From Edaphobacter acidisoli (lineage in GTDB: Bacteria; Acidobacteriota; Terriglobia; Terriglobales; Acidobacteriaceae), in the NCBI RefSeq assembly GCF_014642855.1, contig NZ_BMJB01000001.1, positions 2,294,001 through 2,358,000 of the forward strand: 64,000 nt of DNA, read 5' to 3'. Shown here one piece after another: positions 59,480 to 64,000 of this stretch; the stretch's first letter is position 1; each line of letters opens with the position of its first letter. The notes under the pieces were generated by a model. The model was not told the DNA's origin. It saw only the letters and a program-made list of their open reading frames with translations, and did no database searches. Position numbers and translations under genes: made by a program.

Positions 59480-62400
59480 CTAAAACTGAACCTTCGCTGC
59501 GAATTGGAGAATTCTCTGAGTACTGGCAGTCCCTGTAATCTGACCGAATGTTGATTGCGTCGTGACAGTGGCTGCTGGATTGCCCAGTACCGGATGGTTG
59601 AATACATTGAAGGCTTCGACGTCCAATTTCAGGGCTACCCCTTCTCGGATCGGAAACAGCCGGTGAACCGACGTATCCATGTTCCAGAGATTTTGGCCGT
59701 GCAGGAAGTTGCGCGGGGAATTTCCCAGCGTACCAATCGCCGGCGTCGCAAAGGCGCACGGATTGAACCACTGGGTAGTGGTATGGATCGACCCCGAGGG
59801 CGGCGTGCAGGATGGGTTTGCTGCGATCGGTCCAGTCTGGTACGGATTACCGACCAGGTTTGCTCGCTCATACGTGCTCGCATTGCCCGTATTTGCGATA
59901 TCTCCACCCGCCATGACGTTGAAGTTTTGCCCCGTTCGTGCGGTAAATATGCCGTTCACTTGCCAGTTGCCGACGATATAGTCCACCAGATGATTGCCGG
60001 TGGAGAACTGCTTACCGGTGCCAAAGGGAAGCTCGTAAAGGAAGTTTGCCGAGAACATCTGAGGAATGCTGAAGCTGGCCGGGCCACGGCTGCCTCGCGG
60101 ATTATATGGATCTTCCGGGACGCCACCTTCAACTCCAAAGTAGCCGTCGCCTCCTTCATCGAGCGTCTTGCTCCACGTATAGGAGAGGGTGTAGCCGAAG
60201 CCGGAGCTGAATTGGTGCACCAGCGATGCCTGTAGAGCGTTATACGACGCGCTGGCCGCACTGTGGTCCCATGACTTTTCCGGAACCGTATAGGGGAAGG
60301 GCTGACCGGTAGTTCCTGCCGGCCGCGTCGCAAACGACTGTGCAACGGCTGGAGTGCCGGTGTTGTAGTAGCCGCCAACATCCATGCGGTGCGATGCAGA
60401 ACCTACATAATTCATCGAGAGGATCGTATGACCGCCAAACTGCTGCTCTACGCCGAGGTTGTACTGCTCCGAGTAGGGGTTCTTCCAGAGCGGATCGACC
60501 ATGTAATTCACATTCGACGAACTGAACGGCGTCGCCGAAGGAAGATTGCCTCCATTGTCGGCAAAAGGATCCTGCGCCGATGTGTATGGCGTACCCGGTG
60601 TATTGGTGTTGTTGATCTGCAACGTACCCGTATCCGGCCACGACCCTTGGTAGTTCTGCGTCATCTGGATGATGGCCGCCCAGTTGTCGTAGGTCATGCC
60701 GAAGCCGCCTCGAACTGACATCTTGTCGTTCACGCGATACGCAAAGCCGAAGCGTGGACTGATATTGTCCTTGCTCCCGTGCAGTATCTTGCCGCCTAAG
60801 GCGACCCGCACATGCGCTGGAAGAGTGCTCGAAGGCAGGCAGGGAGCGTGTTGACGCACGCTGCAAAGAGGAGGCAACTGCTGGACGATGTAGTCGCCTG
60901 TGTTGAAGTCGAAGTCTCCGGTTTCAATGCTGCCCTGCAATCCAACCGACGCCTGAGTTCCATATGCGGGAATGACGCTGCGGTCATAGCGCAAGCCGTA
61001 ATTCACGGTCAGGTTACGAGTCATCTTCCAGCTGTCCTGCACATAGGCACTGCCGATACCACCGGGACGCTCCGTCAGCAGAACGTTGCGCTTGTTCTCG
61101 TTGTTCGGATAATCGAGCAGAAAGTCCGCCAGGCCAAAACCGGATTGCGCGCTGATCTGCGCGGTAGTCATTCCCGCTGGAGAATCCGGGTTCTTGGCAA
61201 AGTTAGCGGTCGAGGCTCCGGTAAACGTCACCTGCCCCTGGCGCAGCTCGGCAGTATAGTTCACCTCGTCCCACGCGCCGCCCACCTGGAACTGATGGTT
61301 CCCCAGGGTCTTCATGAGACTGCCCGACCATTCATGAATGCTCGATAGGTTCGATGTCGGACTGTTAACCTCACCGCCACCGAAACCGCCCGTCACCGAC
61401 TGAGTAACCAGCACCGTTGCTCCCCCTACAAACGAGTTGCACATATCGGCGGAGCATCCATACGTCTGCCATAGCTTGTGGTTGTTGAACTGGGTGATGA
61501 CATCGTCTTCAACGTGTGTTTTGCCGTACTGCACCTGCATACTCATCGTTGGACTGAAGACGTGCATCCAGCTTGCTCCATACTGCTGCGCGGGAATCTG
61601 CGTCGAAGAAAACAGGGTTGGAAGTGTGCTGGGCGCGGTCTGATACCACTGGATCGCCGCATAGCGGAAAAAGATGAAGTCCTTCGAGCCAATGTGCTGG
61701 TCAATCCGGCCCGTATAGTTGTATGTCTCCTGCCTCGTCGGGCTTGTGATCTGGTAGTTATCCGTCGTCGGAGCAATTCCTGGAATGACAATCGGAGTGA
61801 GGCCACCAAATACAGCGTTGACAAAGGCCAGCGAGTACGGATTCATCTCGGACAGGGGTATCTGATTGCCTGCGTACCCCGGACGGGCTGGTGTCGCTGC
61901 ATTGTTGGCAATGGTTGGGTCATAGAGCTGGCACGGGTAGGATTCCACCTTGGTGTCACCGGCAACGCAAGTCCCGCTCTTGGTCACACCGGTCTGCGCG
62001 CTGCTGAAGTCGCCATTGAGCTGGGCCGGCGTAGGAATCAAAATTTTGGTTGATCCGGCCTTGGAGTAATGCGACCCCTCGAAACCAACCTCAAAGAATG
62101 TTTTATCCCTACCGTCGTAGAGCCGTGGAAGCATCACAGGGCCACCCGCCTGCGCACCAAACATGTTCAGGTGATACGCCGGTGGCGAGGAGAAAAATGG
62201 TTGCGCATCGAAGCTATTGCTGCGCAGGAAGTCCCACGCAGATCCATGCAGGTTGTTTGTTCCCGATTTCGTGACAAGGTTTACAACCCCGCCCAGCGAG
62301 CCACCATACTCCGAGTCGTTGTGCGAGTTGATTTTGAACTCCTGCACGGTGTCGATGATTGGCGGGACGGCGTACGTGTTGTACCAGGCCGAGTTGTCGT

Positions 62401-63055
62401 TCATGCCATCCACCAGATAGATCGTGGACCGGTTACCCGCTCCGTTGATGGAAGGAAATGAGTAACTACTGGAGGCAACGACTGCAGTATTGCTCGCACT
62501 GCCGTTCTGTCCTGTGCTGATCGGAGTTACGCCTGGCGTCAGGGTGAGGAGCTGCGTAAAGTTGCGGCCATTCAGGGGGAGATCGTTCACTGCCTTCTCG
62601 CCAATGACTGTACCTAATTGCGCAGTCGAACTCTCCACCTGACTGCCTACCGCCTGCACTGTGACGGTCTGGGCCACGTCGCCTACTTTGAGTGCAGCAT
62701 TAATCGTCACGGCCTGTGCTACCGCTACGTCGAAGGCAGCAACCGTCTCACTCTGAAAGTTCGGCGCAGAGAATGTGAGGGTATAACGCGCAGGCGGCAC
62801 GCTGGAAAAAAAATAGTCTCCGGCTCCATTCGAAACCGTCTCGCGCTCAACGTTGGTCGCTATGTTCCTCAGCACGACCTTGGCCCCGGGCACGACCTCC
62901 TGTGCTGGATCGGTTACGACACCATTAATAGAAGACGAGGAAGTTTGAGCGAAGGCTGTGACGGTCAGGCTCACCGCGCACATCAATATGAGAGTGACGA
63001 TTGTCGTCGCCCTGAACTGGGCGAACTTTTTCTCTAGCGTTCGAATGGCTTGCAT
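59480..63055 (-). CDS. TonB-dependent receptor, Oar-like
   Basis: A 1191-residue outer-membrane receptor. Signal peptide (TIVTLILMCAVSLTVTAFAQ), carboxypeptidase-regulatory-like domain at about 42-115 (SINGVVTDPAQEVVPGAKVV), plug with DLPLNGRNFTQLLTLTPGVT and IYLVDGMNDNSAWYN, long barrel with many GxYF/Y strands, ending RILQFAAKVQF. AGGAG six bases before ATG 63055 fits a strong ribosome binding site. A TTGACA-18-TAGATT promoter lies upstream. It is next to a LacI-type regulator on the same strand, so it is probably controlled by that protein; the substrate is unknown. Confidence 0.92.
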   Translation of the reverse strand: MQAIRTLEKKFAQFRATTIVTLILMCAVSLTVTAFAQTSSSSINGVVTDPAQEVVPGAKVVLRNIATNVERETVSNGAGDYFFSSVPPARYTLTFSAPNFQSETVAAFDVAVAQAVTINAALKVGDVAQTVTVQAVGSQVESSTAQLGTVIGEKAVNDLPLNGRNFTQLLTLTPGVTPISTGQNGSASNTAVVASSSYSFPSINGAGNRSTIYLVDGMNDNSAWYNTYAVPPIIDTVQEFKINSHNDSEYGGSLGGVVNLVTKSGTNNLHGSAWDFLRSNSFDAQPFFSSPPAYHLNMFGAQAGGPVMLPRLYDGRDKTFFEVGFEGSHYSKAGSTKILIPTPAQLNGDFSSAQTGVTKSGTCVAGDTKVESYPCQLYDPTIANNAATPARPGYAGNQIPLSEMNPYSLAFVNAVFGGLTPIVIPGIAPTTDNYQITSPTRQETYNYTGRIDQHIGSKDFIFFRYAAIQWYQTAPSTLPTLFSSTQIPAQQYGASWMHVFSPTMSMQVQYGKTHVEDDVITQFNNHKLWQTYGCSADMCNSFVGGATVLVTQSVTGGFGGGEVNSPTSNLSSIHEWSGSLMKTLGNHQFQVGGAWDEVNYTAELRQGQVTFTGASTANFAKNPDSPAGMTTAQISAQSGFGLADFLLDYPNNENKRNVLLTERPGGIGSAYVQDSWKMTRNLTVNYGLRYDRSVIPAYGTQASVGLQGSIETGDFDFNTGDYIVQQLPPLCSVRQHAPCLPSSTLPAHVRVALGGKILHGSKDNISPRFGFAYRVNDKMSVRGGFGMTYDNWAAIIQMTQNYQGSWPDTGTLQINNTNTPGTPYTSAQDPFADNGGNLPSATPFSSSNVNYMVDPLWKNPYSEQYNLGVEQQFGGHTILSMNYVGSASHRMDVGGYYNTGTPAVAQSFATRPAGTTGQPFPYTVPEKSWDHSAASASYNALQASLVHQFSSGFGYTLSYTWSKTLDEGGDGYFGVEGGVPEDPYNPRGSRGPASFSIPQMFSANFLYELPFGTGKQFSTGNHLVDYIVGNWQVNGIFTARTGQNFNVMAGGDIANTGNASTYERANLVGNPYQTGPIAANPSCTPPSGSIHTTTQWFNPCAFATPAIGTLGNSPRNFLHGQNLWNMDTSVHRLFPIREGVALKLDVEAFNVFNHPVLGNPAATVTTQSTFGQITGTASTQRILQFAAKVQF

Positions 63056-63102
63056 GGCTGGCTCCTATGATTCGCACATAAAACAAATTCATTGCAGATG
63101 GA

Positions 63103-63132
63103 AATCTACAAGCCGCCGAAACCTACTGTCAA
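63103..63132 (-). promoter_or_regulatory. Candidate promoter of the TonB receptor at 63055
   Basis: Read leftward: TTGACA (63132-63127), 18-base spacer, TAGATT (63108-63103). The start of transcription would fall about 40 bases before the ATG. Same -35 and spacing as the promoters at 346 and 43498. Confidence 0.6.
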
Positions 63133-63159
63133 GAAAATTTTTACTAATTACATATTTAT

Positions 63160-63171
63160 TTTGCCAGCAAA
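63160..63171. promoter_or_regulatory. Palindrome upstream of the last TonB receptor
   Basis: TTTGC-CA-GCAAA is an inverted repeat 28 bases upstream of the -35 box. It may be an operator for the adjacent LacI-type regulator, but the match to a LacI consensus is only partial. Confidence 0.35.
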
Positions 63172-63313
63172 TACTTCGGGCAGGCAGGCAGAGGAGCCCA
63201 TAACAGACTTCCCGCATATAGACGTAAATGGGGAGCCAGTTGCAGATACCGCTGCAAGCTGTTTCGACGAGTATGATTTGTGTCGAGAAAGACCGGTTCC
63301 GTTATTACGCGTT

Positions 63314-64000
63314 CTAGACGGACCTGACTGGCCCCGTGGACTGGCGAATGACCAGCTCGGTAGCGATCTGGTATTCAATGCCATGATCTGCGCCTTTGTG
63401 ACTAGCGGCATACAAGGCAGTGAATGCACGCGAGGCAATCTCCATCCGCGGAACACGCACGGTGGTCAGGGGTGGTTGCAGATACTGGCTCAGTTCAATG
63501 TCGTCGAAGCCCACGACTGAGATATCGTCCGGCACGCGCAGCCCAGCCGCATGAATCGCGCCGATAACCCCAATCGCTGTCAGATCATTCGAAGCCAGCA
63601 CTGCCGTCGGTATGGTGCTCATCTTCAGAAGCTGCGCCATCGCGGACTGGCCACCGTCAATATGATGGTTGCCCGTCTTCATATAATCCGGCCTGGGCTT
63701 GATGCCGCGATTCTTCAAGGAACGAAGAAATGCATCTTTGCGGGTCTGCGCCGAAGGCAGCGTGGGAGGACCGCTGATAAATGCAATTCGCTCATGGCCG
63801 AGCGATGCAAGGTGAGCGATAGCGTGTTCAATACCGATGTCGTAGTCGATAAAGATATTGCTGGTCATCCTGCCGACTTTGCCGGTGTCGAGAAAGACGA
63901 TGGGGATACCACGCTTATTGAGAAGCTGAATCAATTGCTGATCCATCTCCGATGTCATGATGGCGACGCCGTCAACTTTGCGTTCGAGCATGCGGCGGAC
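63314..64000 (-). CDS. LacI-family transcriptional regulator, ligand-binding part (cut by window end)
   Basis: About 228 C-terminal residues of a LacI/PurR-type regulator; the DNA-binding part lies beyond 64000. The periplasmic-binding-protein-like fold is plain: [34 protein letters not shown], the hinge strand [40 protein letters not shown] and [20 protein letters not shown], ending with [13 protein letters not shown]. It is on the same strand as and upstream of the TonB receptor at 63055, separated by a 258-base gap that holds a promoter and a palindrome. Effector is probably a sugar, but not readable. Confidence 0.92.
   Translation of the reverse strand, partial: VRRMLERKVDGVAIMTSEMDQQLIQLLNKRGIPIVFLDTGKVGRMTSNIFIDYDIGIEHAIAHLASLGHERIAFISGPPTLPSAQTRKDAFLRSLKNRGIKPRPDYMKTGNHHIDGGQSAMAQLLKMSTIPTAVLASNDLTAIGVIGAIHAAGLRVPDDISVVGFDDIELSQYLQPPLTTVRVPRMEIASRAFTALYAASHKGADHGIEYQIATELVIRQSTGPVRSV

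Noticed and set aside
1..64000. CRISPR array, rRNA operon, intact insertion sequence or prophage
   Set aside because: No regularly spaced repeats, rRNA sequence, transposase or phage structural gene was seen.
63314..64000. LacI parts at the two window ends being one gene
   Set aside because: They are 63 kb apart and neither end connects within the window; they are separate truncated genes.

Overview
The window looks like chromosomal DNA of an acidobacterium, probably order Terriglobales, family Acidobacteriaceae; the genus cannot be named from sequence alone. The evidence is a VWFA protein of the type seen as a family expansion in Acidobacteria (35294-36346), four very large Oar-type TonB-dependent receptors that each begin with a signal peptide and a carboxypeptidase-regulatory-like domain (540-3884, 39725-43423, 52775-56368, 59480-63055), moderately high GC, and many secreted polysaccharide-degrading or Tat-exported proteins.

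Left part (1-12.1 kb). A truncated LacI-type regulator is divergent from a TonB-dependent receptor, and three matching palindromes lie between or beside them. Downstream, codirectional, are a GRP/DMT-type sugar permease, a PfkB/ribokinase-type kinase, a secreted protein that joins a TIM-barrel-like part to a formylglycine-generating-enzyme-like domain, and a FucU/RbsD mutarotase. Together they look like a regulated sugar uptake and phosphorylation locus. A 1.3 kb gene-poor scar follows, with a serine-recombinase C-terminal remnant abutting the 3' end of a tRNA-Phe gene, then a secreted adenosine deaminase.

Middle part (12.3-36.4 kb). This is mostly housekeeping and stress genes: a DHFR-like reductase, a DUF1801 protein, a His-rich secreted protein, an overlapping ArsR-SRPBCC-DoxX operon, a translationally coupled MFP-RND-RND efflux operon (MdtABC type), a HAD-UbiA fusion, a HicAB toxin-antitoxin pair directly upstream of pheS, a holin-like membrane protein, a short pheT, a coiled-coil ZapB-like protein with ZapA, two TPR-thioredoxin paralogues, a PaiB-like protein, a candidate structured RNA, a divergent Lgt-like protein, an RluD-type pseudouridine synthase and the VWFA protein.

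Right part (36.4-64 kb). This is an accessory plant-polysaccharide region: a Tat-exported DUF4450 six-hairpin-type protein with its TonB receptor, a divergent secreted pectate lyase, a GH42 beta-galactosidase operon (GH42, TPR protein, alkaline-phosphatase-superfamily protein, unknown 402-residue protein), a second TonB receptor behind three LacI-type operators, a membrane-anchored winged-helix regulator divergent from a START/CDP-alcohol phosphotransferase/GtrA operon, and a last TonB receptor beside another LacI-type regulator cut by the window end. Pectin or galactan-rich side chains are the likely substrates (inference).

No CRISPR array, rRNA operon, intact insertion sequence or complete prophage was seen. 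The most noteworthy points are the structured RNA candidate at 33135-33380, pheS translated behind HicAB, a PheT without the tRNA-binding domain, an apparent non-AUG start on a Tat-exported protein, and the TIM-barrel/FGE-like fusion.
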